Assembly (NCBI RefSeq): GCF_022965805.1 | Contig: NC_133101.1 | Coordinates: 8,655,069 to 8,719,068 of the forward strand | Reading direction: 5' to 3' | From: Primulina eburnea | Lineage: Eukaryota; Streptophyta; Magnoliopsida; Lamiales; Gesneriaceae | DNA: 64,000 bases | Shown here: piece by piece, positions 13,242 to 23,664 of the stretch | Position numbering within the stretch: position 1 is the stretch's first letter | Layout of the letters: each line of letters opens with the position of its first letter | Made by a program: the position numbers and the translations under genes | The notes under the pieces: generated by a model | Told to the model about the DNA's origin: nothing | The model's input: only the letters and a program-made list of their open reading frames with translations | Databases searched by the model: none

Positions 13242-13875
13242 GGGTTTTTTTTTAAAAAATATTATAAATAAAAAAACTAATTGTAAAAATGTTGCAAAAT
13301 TAAAAGCTTTACAAATCTAGTGCAATCCGGGACTCACTGTCCCGGATTCTGACATTTTTAAAAAAAAAAATAAAAGGAAGAATCTGTGGCAGAGGGAATT
13401 GAATCCGTGCCAAACCGTCGCAAAAAGCGACGGGTTAACCAAAACTGTCGCTATTGGCGACGACTTATTAAAACCGTCGCTACATGCGACGGTTGAACCG
13501 GAAACCGTCGTTACTTAATCCGTGACAGCCTTCCACGGATTCTGAGTCATTTTATCATTTTTAAATAGTGATACTTTTCATTTTATCACCGAAGCCGAGC
13601 AACTTAGAAGCAAAATTATTTCTTTCGATCACCGAGCATCGAAGATTCTTTCCAGCACCGGTCTTCTGACTTTTCAATTTAATTATTAGCGTAAGTCTTC
13701 TGCATTTTTCAGAATATTAAGAAGTAATAATATTTTTTTGTTTAGTATATTTTATATTGTTCGTTCATTATACCAATTTTAATTTTTAAATAATAACAAT
13801 AGTTATAATATTAATTATATTATTGGAATTGTAATACTATAATTTAAAATTTTTGAAATAATAATAAATATACTT
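13242..13875. repeat. Spacer between direct repeats, with GCGACGG motif cluster
   Basis: These 634 bp are unique relative to the flanking duplication. Between about 13415 and 13515 there are several AACCGTCGC and GCGACGG words in alternating orientation, like the subterminal repeats at 46.2 and 47.1 kb, which suggests a CACTA-type fragment. The right part is AT-rich with no ORF. Confidence 0.5.
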
Positions 13876-14423
13876 AAAATATTAGCTTTCAGTTCAAATA
13901 TGAACCGAATCGACTCGTCTTACGGATGTTGATCCATGAGACCATTACACAAAAGATCAACTTAACAAATAGATACCATATGTTTATTGTTTAGTTATTC
14001 GATACCACATTAGAAAGAATCACGGATTCTAATCCTTTGATCGTTACTACTAAGTCGACTTTTAATCCTCATCAAAATTTCTACTATATTTGATATGTTA
14101 GCATTTTTCCCATCCAGAGGGATTCAGATAAGACGGCTATGTTATTGAAGGTAACAGATGAAACATTGTTAAATTAGGCATGTATATTGCTAGTATGGTC
14201 ACCAACCCTCGAGGATTCTCAACGAATCTTCCCCCACAAAAAAAATTTAATTTTGCATTGTTTTCTATAATTTAAATTTTTTATCATAGTATCTATATGA
14301 GATATGTATCAAATATTCAATCAACATAATAAAGACTGTTATTATATTAATACCCACGATAAAATCGACAACTAATTAAGATTTAAGAATACTTTAGCAA
14401 CTTCACCTACCCATTCAAGATCT
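13876..14423 (+). repeat. 550-bp direct repeat, copy 2
   Basis: This is the second copy of 12691-13241 in the same orientation. The unit includes a GATCCATGAGACC MITE remnant at its start and CATTCAAGATCT at its end. The arrangement is unit, 634-bp spacer, unit. Confidence 0.85.
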
Positions 14424-14819
14424 ACTATGCCAACAACCCAAATGACCAATGAATGAGCGTATTGACGATGGATTGCATCCTCTTTTGGCGGAACAAACCA
14501 TAGTCAATGTGGGGTTTATGTTTTCAACATCGACCTACAACCATGACAGTAGAATCGTTTGGTTCATGTGATGAGATGACGACTGATGAAAGATAAAGAC
14601 CATATATCGAAATATAAGAATAACATAATTATTTTTATATTCTGATGATTGTAAAACCAAATACGAGATGATGTAAGAATTTGGTGTATACATTACTGAA
14701 CGCAATTTCTTGCATAATAGAGAACTTTGGAAGCTATGTTCTGCATCCTTTTTGGGCCCTCCAAAGTTATGGGGACGCTTTTGCTGATTTTGTCTTTTGA
14801 CCGACATTCTCTTTTTTGG
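14424..14819. other. Unassigned intergenic DNA
   Basis: Two overlapping minus-strand ORFs (14535-14807 and 14693-14896) cover this stretch in different frames. Neither shows a recognisable domain, and the second overlaps the small ORF at 14820-14969 out of frame. Confidence 0.35.
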
Positions 14820-14969
14820 TTAGGATGTGTCATACAACCTGGAAAAGCATGCTGGCAATTCCAGTTTCTTGGTAGTTGAGAGTAAGACTTGGGCACCTAC
14901 CATTGACCTCAGCATGGCAGGTGGGTGTGATTCATCATTAAACACGTTTTTTCTTGCGTAGTTTTTCAT
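14820..14969 (-). CDS. Small 49-residue ORF, unrecognised, possibly a terminal exon
   Basis: On the minus strand an ATG-to-TAA frame encodes 49 residues, starting MKNYARKNVF and ending LPACFSRLYDTS. The composition is balanced and unlike the AT-driven chance ORFs around it: it contains the run NDESHPPAML and a basic TTKK before the hydrophobic Cys-containing end. An AAG just inside the ORF (about 14953) could be a splice acceptor, so it may be the last exon of a longer gene whose upstream exon I could not find. It lies 515 bp downstream of the SFT2-like stop codon on the same strand, so it could also sit in that gene's 3' region. I do not recognise the family, and no function is proposed. Confidence 0.35.
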   Translation of the reverse strand: MKNYARKNVFNDESHPPAMLRSMVGAQVLLSTTKKLELPACFSRLYDTS

Positions 14970-15080
14970 GGGACGACGAATCAATTTGATTATTTAACAC
15001 ACGTCTCTTGTCCGTTGTATGGTGGCAAGCACATGAGATACTATACTTCAAATCTGTTAGAACTCACTTTTTTCATAAGC

Positions 15081-15484
15081 TCAAACTAACAGCAGGGTCA
15101 AACAACAGCATTTCATTTTAACATGTTCCTTCATGTGTAAATCAGACCCAAGTTGGTCCGAAATCGGTAACGAAGACTTAGAAATAAGCACTGGAGATGG
15201 TATGAACATAAAAACTTCAATAGAAAAGACGGTCGGTTGCTTAAATGTTGAATATATACAGCAGGTTACATATAGCAAAAACATTGGAATGAAGCCGTCT
15301 TTCAACATGATTGTTTTTTGAAGTTGTGAATTAATCAAGATCAGCAGTCCCATGAATCGAACACTTATTAAACATGACCGTGAAAGAATCAAAAGGAATT
15401 CGTCACACTAAAAAAGGCCAAGAATTGTTGAACAATATCGCTTCACGTGTAAATGACCAATAACATTGTCGTACAATGAGTCAC
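15081..15484 (-). other. Presumed 3' UTR of the SFT2-like gene
   Basis: This is the sequence directly after the SFT2 stop codon. ORFs on both strands here (15081-15392 minus, 15133-15321 plus) have no recognisable similarity. TAATAAG at about 15371 could serve as a polyadenylation signal. The 3' limit is arbitrary. Confidence 0.4.
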
Positions 15485-18400
15485 CTATATCTCAGTGTCA
15501 AAGAGACGGATGGTCACTTCAGAAACCATCCTACGAGCGAAAGGAATGTAACTCAAACTGTACCTGAAATTTCCAGTAATGGTTGTGAGAACGCAATAAA
15601 GTCAAAACATGATATGTTCAAGAAAGTCGTTGGCTTAGACCGAGCAACACGTTCTTTTCTATTCCCCATTTAAAGGAATTTTTACAAAAAATCAACTTTG
15701 GGATGAAGAATCCAGCTGGTTCTTATAAGCAATATTAATTGTACAAAGTAAATTGTAGACAACACAGAAGAAGACATAACGGCAGAAATTAAATTCTTGG
15801 CAAGAAGAACAAGAGTATATTCTGGACTTGTTTTGAGTGTTTTCTTCTATATTACAATCGTTCTAGGCCTACTAATACATACAGAGTATTTGAGCTTAAT
15901 CCTAGGCACAATCCAGTAACCGAAGAAAGTATACATATTTATCCCTAAGTATTTAGGATTTTTTTTTTTTACAGAATATGAAAATATTTTTCTATCTATT
16001 TTCTCCACACTCCCTCCTCTCAAGTTGGAGCAAATATATCTGTCATGCCCAACTTGCTTATAAAGTTTCCAAATTTTGGTCTGAAGTGTACCTTCGTCAA
16101 TGCATCGAGAACCTGCTGTTCAGAAGTGACAAATGATATGCAGACAATTCCATTCTCCATATTCTCTTTAATGAAATGTCTTTCTACTTCGATATGCTTA
16201 GTAAGATCATGCCATGATTATCAACAATACTAATTGCAGGCTTGTCATCACTGAACAATTTCATGGGAACTTGTGATTCTAGTTTGAGTTCTACTAGAAC
16301 CAACTTCAGCCACAATATTTCACAAACTCCATCTACCAATGCTCTCAATTCCGCTTCAGCACTGCTTCAAGCTACGACATTTCGCTCTTTACTGTTCCAA
16401 GCGACAAGATTTCCCCTTAGGAAGGTACAATATCCTGAAGTAGATCTACTATCAGATATTGATCCAGCCCAATCTGCATATGTGAAAGCTTCTATACTCT
16501 TTTGATTGGTTTTTTTAAACATGTTTTTTCCCGGAGAATCAGTCAGATACGGAGAATCGGCCAGATACTTTAAAATCTTATATACTGGTATGCTTAACGA
16601 ACATTGCGTGCTCAGATTCTCCTTGTGTATAACCTATTTTCTTGATTGATCTGGAGAATCTCTCAAACCAGGCACGTGATGATTGCTTCAAACCATACAT
16701 GGATTTATTCAATTTGCATGTTTTTCCTCCAAATTGTTATTCAAATCCTGAAGGAACATCCATAACACTTTTTCCTTTTAACTCACAAATGAGAAATACA
16801 TTTTTGACATCCAACTAGTGTAAAGACCAATCTAGATTCGCAGATAAACACAACAAAATCCTTATGGTGGACAAAAGTTTCTTGGTAATCAATACCATAT
16901 GTTCGGGTGAACCTTTTATCCACTAGCCTCAGTTTTGTAACGTTCTATAGATCCATTGGAGTTAAATTTCAATGCAAACACCCATTCACATCCAACTGTT
17001 TGTTTACCTTCAAGGAGATAATCAATTTCCCATATACTACTCTTTTTTAGAGCATCCATTTCTTCGAGAACAACCTTATTCCATTCTGGAGTTCTTAGAG
17101 CTTCCTGTATAGTCTTTGGAACATCAAGACTATGTAACTGTGAGATAAAATTAGGGTCCAATATGGATATCTAATTTTAGGATACATGATTAGAAAGCGG
17201 GTGTTTGGTGCATGCCCCTGCACATTTCTTGAATGCAATAGGAAGGTCGAAGAGCTCTGTAGATTCTAGTTTGTCATTAGATGGTTCGGCATTGTTACAT
17301 ATGCTTGAATGGGTTTGAAGTTGAAAATCTATCCTCGGTTCAAATTATTGGTTGTGCGGAGCTATGGCATCAAGGCTACTTTGAGGTCGTCTTTTGTAGA
17401 CTTGCCCAAATCTCTTCGTATCCTCATTTCCTGTTCCAGTATCTATATCATGAAGTTGTACCCTATTAAGTGTGTTTGTATCCACATTAATAATGCAATC
17501 AAGATCTAGGTCAAACGAATCTTCATCTTTATCATCCCCTTGAAGAGGAGAGCTAAAGTAAGCATATTTTTCAAAATATGTGACGTCCATTGTTAAAAAA
17601 AAACCTTTTTGTTAGCGATCAAAACATTTATAATCTTTTTGTGTGGGAGAATATCCCAGAAAAACACACCGGACAACTTGGGGATCCAGTTTATCACCAC
17701 TATGATGATGCACACGAACTAAAACATCACACCCAAAAACTCTAAGGGGTAAATCAGAGGATATACGAGACATGGGAAAGTTTTTTTTTAAACAATGCTA
17801 AGGGTGATTTAAAATTCATAACTCTTGATGGCATTCTGTTGATCAGGTAAGTAGAAGTTAAAATAGCTTCCCCCATAAGTATTTAGGTGCTCTAGTGGTA
17901 AACATTAGAGACCTAGCTATTTACAGGAGGTGTCTATATTTCCTCTCTGCCATTCTATTTGTTATGGCGTTTGTATACAAGAGCCATGATGAACTAAACC
18001 TTTTTGCTGAAAAATAACCCCAAAATTTGTTAAAGTATTCTTTCTCGTCATTACTTCTAAACACTTTAATTTTTTCTTGAAATTGTGTCTGAGTCATGTT
18101 TTTAAATTTGTTCAGTGTCTAATTTTTCCCGCATTAGATAGCCGGCCCCAACTCAAATGTGTATGATCATCAATAAATGTAATAAAAGATTATTTTCCAG
18201 AGAGGATTGGAGTTTTAAAAGGTCCTCAGACATCACTGTGAATGAGTGAAAAATGTTTTGATGCATGATACGGTTGAATAAGATAAGATGCACGATGATA
18301 TTTCACAAATTGACAAATATCACATTGAAAATCAGTAGGATTTTTATTTCAAAATAATTCTGGAAAAACATATTTCAAATATTGAAAATTGGGATGTCCT

Positions 18401-21400
18401 AATCTATGGTGCCACATCATAATATCGCTAATACTAGAACTGGAGTTTGATACGATATTCAAACGTTGAGATTGTCCACCCAAGTTCGTCTTCCCCAAAG
18501 TTGTAGAGACCTTCATTTTCTCTAGCACCGCCAATCATATTCCTCGAGGTTAGATTCACAAAATTTCGAAGAAAACTTAGCACAACACTTCAAGTCATGG
18601 GTTAGTTTGCTAATGGACAGTAGGTTACACGAAAGACTAGGAACGTTCAGAACATTATGTAGTGTCGAAGTATTGGAAATAACAATAGATCTTTTTCCAA
18701 TAATAGCTGATAAAGTACCGTCAGCTATTTTTATTTTTTGATTTCATGCACAAAGGGAATAAGAACAAAACAATTTGGAAGATCCGGTCATATGATCAGT
18801 AGCACCTGAATCTATTATCCAAGGGTGAGAGAATAAGGTGGACACATTAAAAGCAGCTAATTAATTACCTTGTGCAAGAGAACATGATGCTGGTGACGAA
18901 GTGGGGTGTGAAAAATGTGAGGATTGGAACAATTTATAAAGTTGATCTAATTGCTCCTTACTGGAAGTTGGTGTCCCAGAGGAATTTTTCCTGTCAATAA
19001 GCTCCACCACGTCCATTCGTTTTCAAATTCTTTGGTTTCCAATTTGGAGGCTTACCATGTAAATCCAAACAATTATATCAGGTATGCTATGGTTTGTTAC
19101 AATAGTCGCACCGAAGTTCTTCCTTTTTATCTTGTTGAGATTGTGTGCTGGGAAAATTATTCTTGCTGACCAATGCCGAGGACTCTGTGGTAGGTGACAG
19201 ACACATTGTCATTCAACATCACTTTCCTCCTTCCTTCTTCTCGACGTACTTCTCCATCCGTTTATGGAATATGACACTGTCACGTTTGCATTCCCATGAT
19301 TCTTCGTAGCAGAGCTCTCTTGTTTTCATATAGTTGTAATATTCAATCACTCCCTTCTCACCTTGTCTGAACTGCCACAGTTTGGTCTTCAACTCAAAAA
19401 TGTGTGATGAGTTTTTCAGATCGGAGTAAGTTTCTTTCACAGACTCTCAAACGTCCTTTGCGGTGGGTAGAAACAAATAAGTCTTACCATTGATGGCTCC
19501 ATGGAGTTTACAAGCCAAGCAATGACTAGAGAATATTCTGATTTCCAAATTACCCATTTTGGACTTCTCCATTAAATAGCCCAGCCTTCCCTTGCCGTCA
19601 ATTACTAATTTAATTGACTGAGCCCACCCCAAATAGTTATTCCCATTCAATTTATGAATGGTGAATTGAATTAGAGAGTTTTCGAACCCAATAGAAATCA
19701 TACCAGGTGTTCACTATTCCACTTTCTCCAGAGGCTGTCTTGCTCTGTTCGCTTGAAGATCCAGCCATTCTCAGATTTTTCTGGGCTTAGAACACAGGGA
19801 CAAAATTGGGATTAGGGAAGATGAAAATATTGGACCCAAAATGGTGATAAAGTTGGGCTTATACACTGCAACTGGACGTGGCAACGCTAAAATGCCACAA
19901 CCCTATCTCAGCACCACCGTCCTTTCGAATTATTGTGGCGCACACCACCACCACAGCGGACGAGGCACGACTCTGTGGACAGGAATTACAAGGCCAGTGT
20001 TGAGAACTGGCTCTGATACCATGTAGACAACACAGAAGAAGACATAACCGCAGAAATAAATTCCTGGCAAGAAGAACAAGAGTATATTTTGGATTTGTTT
20101 TGAGTGTTTTCTTCTATATTACAGTCCTTTTAGGCCTACTAATATATACAGAGTATTTGACCTTAATTCTAGGCACAATTCCGTAACTAAAGGAACTATA
20201 CATGTCTATCCCCAAGTACTTAGGAAATAAATATTTAAAGAATATGAAAATATTTCTCTTTCTATTTTCTCTACAAAAAAAAAAAAGTGAAACAAGATAA
20301 TGAAAGTGAATTCCAAGATTAATACTAAGAGTTGATTAAACTGAGGAGGAAAAAAAGAACTAATGAACGTTTAATCTGACTTACCAAATAAGAGCACCTA
20401 TTTCACATATGATGGCAATGATCGTAAGAATCTTGCTGTGTATCTGCAAATTTAGAACATGAATCTCTAGTAAAAGCAAATCCAGATGCTACATTGACTG
20501 AAATTCGCATAAAAATATTTCACGTTTTAATATCTTTCTTAATTGTGAGAATTTAAGTCAACAGACGAAAAGGAGTTTGGATATAAAATAACTTCGGTTT
20601 TAAAAAACTATTTCAAGTTCATAACAAATACCAGAACAATAAGTTTTATGTTTAGTTCTAAGGTTAGAAGTACAAGCACTAATAGCTGTCTCTGGGCTTA
20701 TTAATTTCTGTTTTTAGGGGAGTTTCAAAAGCTCAAAAAGCCAAACAAATAATCCATATAACGTTTAAAAGTGTTTTTTCCCTAAATTGAGCTTCTTTTT
20801 TAAGTGGAAATCGGTATATCAACAGGCACTTTCATCTCTACAAAATTATGGTAAAATGAGATTGTTCAAATAAAATGCATAACAGGACAATGCAACACAA
20901 AGAAAAGGATAATATAATTTTTTTTTTGACAAATGCAACTATAAAAACCAATCTGTCAAGAAATAACCTTTTACACACAAACTCTTGAGTAATGACAGTT
21001 CTGAATAACTGCAATTTATAGATAAACTTACCAATAGAGCACAAATGAGAGCCACAACAACACAACCGATGTAAATTGCTGTAGCATATACTCGGACACG
21101 ATCGAGCATCATTCTTAACTGTTGGGCAGGCCCAATGAGGAGAGCCGTGCTGCCAAACGTATCCAAATTCAAAATTCAAGAAAGAAAACAAAAATACAAA
21201 AAGTCCAGGAGCATTGAAGGAAATACAAAAGCAAGCAATCTGCTTATCTCCACGGTGTTACGACCACCAAAAACAATGCCTATCCAACATCCGCCTGCTA
21301 CAATCAGCATTCGGTTGAGTATTGTCATATTATATTTATATTTTCCAGTGACGAGCTTTGCCCGGAATACTAAGGTCCACTATCATACAGACTACATTTT

Positions 21401-22002
21401 TGGTCAAGAAAATGAAAATTTTAGGTGTGATTTAAGGAAATACAAGTTTTGCCTTAAAAATTTATTGAGTTGCCCCCACATCTTAATCACATCTCGGTCC
21501 TGCTGCATCCTAAATTTCACATTCATGATCTGAGCCGACTTTAGTTTCTTCAAATGCAGACCAAATAATATAGCACATTAAATATCATATCTGAGCAATT
21601 TACCTTCCAACAGCCAGCACGTTGCCAAAGGTGAATAATAGAGCAAATTTGATGGGCTTTGCAAACACAATCAGCGACTGCAAAGAAATAACATAAATAC
21701 TTTCACGAAATGTATTCAACTCAATCATCATTCTGTAAAGATTTGAAATTTCCAAGGGATTTCATACCAGGAACATACAAACAAGTCCAGCTAGCAAAAA
21801 TGCAGCAAACCCATAAACCCTCTGCTTATTGGAATCGAAAAATGAAAAAAAGAGAGTTAAAGATCAAGAAATTTCATCGTGTGCTGTTAGAACAAAAAAT
21901 TCGTGATTATACCTGCATTGGGGAGAGAGAGCAGAGGCCCTCAGTCCCTTCCAGCAAGTAATCTTGCTGTTCTTCATCTGCATCTCGTGTAAACTTCCAC
22001 AT
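15485..22002 (-). CDS. SFT2-like (Got1/Sft2 family) vesicle transport membrane protein, 6 exons
   Basis: The product is predicted to be a small tetra-spanning Golgi/endosomal protein that assists vesicle fusion at the late Golgi, as yeast Sft2 does. Exons in transcript order: 22002-21913, 21821-21768, 21677-21604, 21149-21032, 20443-20385, 15563-15485. All introns are GT-AG and all phases join, giving 157 residues, the usual family length. The N-terminus is hydrophilic and acidic (MWKFTRDADEE). Hydrophobic segments lie near residues 33-55, 58-78, 92-112 and 115-137. Family motifs include FAKPIKFALLFTFGN, GPAQQLRMMLDRVRVYATAI and SLSYIPFARRMVS, and the end is LFDTEI. The last intron (15564-20384, 4.8 kb) contains a same-strand Copia element. 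The gene is divergent from SF3a60. Confidence 0.93.
15754..16009 (-). repeat. Copia 3' LTR
   Basis: This is the LTR partner of 20022-20275. It begins TGTAGACAACACAG and ends TTCTCCACA as read on the plus strand. Confidence 0.88.
16916..17161 (-). pseudogene. Copia reverse transcriptase N-terminal fragment
   Basis: The fragment reads PKTIQEALRTPEWNKVVLEEMDALKK and, after a few residues, ends in a VGCEWVFALKFNSNGSIERYK stretch. This is the classical start of the Copia RT domain (RVT_2: W..A...E..AL..N.TW.. VG..WVF..K....G...RYKAR). The reading frame breaks at the right where the RT should continue, and the remainder can only be followed as scattered words down to about 16240. Confidence 0.75.
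19219..19701 (-). pseudogene. Copia gag fragment
   Basis: Two abutting minus ORFs (19447-19701 and 19219-19440), interrupted by a TGA, encode a Copia gag of the UBN2 type: KLNGNNYLGWAQSIKL near the start and ELKTKLWQFRQGEKGVIEYY further on. The protein would bind element RNA and form the particle. The internal stop and the missing downstream zinc knuckle mark it as non-functional. Confidence 0.75.
20022..20275 (-). repeat. Copia 5' LTR
   Basis: This is the LTR partner of 15754-16009, adjacent to the primer binding site at about 20008-20020. Confidence 0.88.
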
Positions 22003-22889
22003 TACCCAAGATTTACCCACTCCTTTTGATCATCAACTCCCGAGTTTTAGATCATCTTTTTCATGGCCGATTCGGGGGACCCAAGAGTCATGTTTGCAGA
22101 TTTACGGGGGCTCCTCGGAAAACAAAAAACTATTGTGCTTCCATTTTTTTCCCCTTCTTACATATCTGATTATTTTTTATTTTCACAATCCCCACACTTT
22201 TTTTTTTATTTTATTTTACTTTGTTTATATAAAGAACATAATTAATTTAGAAAAAGTCATTTAAAACTGAATAAGAAGAGGAATTATAGATAATGAACTA
22301 ATTTGTATTTTATTTTTAAAAAATAGCCTTACACTATGACCGTTTGAAATTAAAGTTATGATAGTAATGTCAGGATAAATCATCTGATATGATAAAAATA
22401 TAGTTGATATATTATTTGATTTGATTGATAAATAATAATTTGTTTGATTTGATTGATTAACTTATTTATAAAATGATAAATTATTATTTGTCTTTTTAAT
22501 AATTAAAAAATATTAATTATATTATTTATTAACAGTAATATTGTAACTAAATTTATTTATTCATTGATGTAAGATAAATAATTAATAGATGTGTAAATAA
22601 TATGAAAAAGTAAACATGAGATATAAAAACTAAATCATCGATTAATTAATAATAAGCCACTTAAAACAGTGTCTATATATTAAGAACACAAAAATATTAT
22701 TATTTTTATATAAAAAATAAAATTTATTTTTAAAAACACACACAATAATGTATTTTAAATTTTCCCAAAAAATTAATCGTGTAATTGACGTAAAAAAATG
22801 TGGAGAAGATCATGAATAACAATTTAGTTACATGTTTCATTTTTCAAAACATGGATAATTTTTTAAAAATTTGGAGATATGTCGAATAA
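22003..22889. other. Upstream region of the SFT2-like gene
   Basis: On the minus strand a 5-codon upstream ORF (22064-22047, MKKMI) precedes the SFT2 start by about 45 bases and would lie in the leader if transcription starts beyond 22064. The more distal part is AT-rich with no recognisable element. Confidence 0.4.
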
Positions 22890-23289
22890 GACAAAAACTT
22901 GTATGAGACGGTTTCACAGGTCGTACTTGTGATACGGATCTCTTATTTGGGTCATCCATGAAAAAATATTACTTTTTGAGTGAGTCTCATGTGAGACCGT
23001 CTCACGGATCATAATCTGTGAGACGGGTCAACCATATCCATATTCACAATAAAAAATAATACTCTTAGCATAAAAAGTAATACTCTTTCATGGATGACCC
23101 AAATAAGAGATCCGTCTCACAAATACGATCCGTGAGACCGTTTCACACAAGTTTTTGCCTTACTTTTTATGCTAAGAGTATTACTTTATATTGTTAATAT
23201 GAGTAGGGTTGACCCGTCTCACAGATTAATATCCGTGAGACGGTCTCACAGATTAATATCCGTGAGACGGTCTCACATGAGATCTACTC
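22890..23289 (+). mobile_element. GTGAGAC-family MITE, outer copy, interrupted by a second copy
   Basis: The left part is 22890-22977 and the right part about 23160-23289, interrupted by 22978-23159. It is flanked by a perfect 9-bp target duplication GTCGAATAA (22881-22889 and 23290-23298). Family structure is: start G(G/A)CAAAAACTTG; GTGAGACGGTCTCAC palindrome; GAGACGGATCTCTTATTTGG; two ATTACTTTTTAT motifs; GTTGACCCGTCTCAC; a second palindrome; end (T/G)(A/G)CTC. Near the right end a 27-bp segment (CAGATTAATATCCGTGAGAC plus GGTCT) is tandemly doubled. It lies between the divergent SFT2 and SF3a60 genes. Confidence 0.92.
22978..23159 (-). mobile_element. GTGAGAC-family MITE nested inside another copy
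   Basis: This is a full-length 182-bp minus copy inserted in the middle of the plus copy 22890-23289. The inserted copy is flanked by a perfect 9-bp direct repeat TTACTTTTT (22969-22977 and 23160-23168) taken from the host element, so both borders are fixed exactly. Confidence 0.95.
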
Positions 23290-23298
23290 GTCGAATAA

Positions 23299-23664
23299 AA
23301 TTAATATGTGAGATTGTTTTATATGATATTTTTTATTTTTAAAAACCTACCGTATGTTTTTTTGACGTCATGTTGGACAATTATTTTAAAAACCGATCAA
23401 ATTTACTAGATTGATACAAACGTTTAAGTCAGGACAGAAAAAATATTAATATTAAAATCTAAAATAATCTCATATTAACCCCTCAATAGAGTAAAATTAC
23501 ACAAAACCCCAACGTTACTCCACTACATGCAAATAGATCCTTCCCAATCCCCGCACACAGAGCTGCCAAAAACGACACCGTTGCTTGGTCCCCCTTACCT
23601 TCCTTCCCTAAACCTCTACAAATCGAAAACCCTAGGTCCCGAGCATCACTAAAGAATTTGAAGA
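23299..23664 (+). promoter_or_regulatory. SF3a60 promoter and 5' leader region
   Basis: This is the proximal upstream sequence of the SF3a60 gene. It has a C-rich leader (CCCCCTTACCTTCCTTCCC) and an AAACCCTAG telo-box-like motif at 23627-23635, a class of element frequent in promoters and leaders of plant housekeeping genes. No clear TATA box was seen. The start of transcription is not determined. Confidence 0.5.

Larger units (their letters stand above)
15754..20275 (-). mobile_element. Degenerate Ty1/Copia LTR retrotransposon in the SFT2 last intron
   Basis: The element is in minus orientation, with its 5' LTR at 20022-20275 and 3' LTR at 15754-16009 (TGTAGAG..GTCTACA). The LTRs differ at many positions by eye, so the insertion is old. 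A primer binding site for initiator Met-tRNA (TGGTATCAGAGCC on the minus strand) abuts the 5' LTR at about 20008-20020, and a purine tract (GAGAGGAGGGAG) abuts the 3' LTR at about 16010-16021. Coding relics in order on the minus strand are gag (19701-19219), a GAG-pre-integrase segment with HHRLGHPN (about 18410-18349) and reverse transcriptase start (17161-16916). Frames are broken throughout. No matching target duplication was seen (flanks GTAAAT and poly-A). Confidence 0.88.

Noticed and set aside
12691..14423. 550-bp direct repeats as LTRs of a small retrotransposon
   Set aside because: No TG..CA ends, primer binding site, purine tract or target duplication.
15081..15392. 103-codon minus ORF
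   Set aside because: It lies in the presumed 3' UTR of the SFT2-like gene, has no recognisable domain, and an overlapping antisense ORF is equally plausible.
21135..21533. 132-codon plus ORF
   Set aside because: It runs antisense to exon 4 and an intron of the SFT2-like gene and has no domain.
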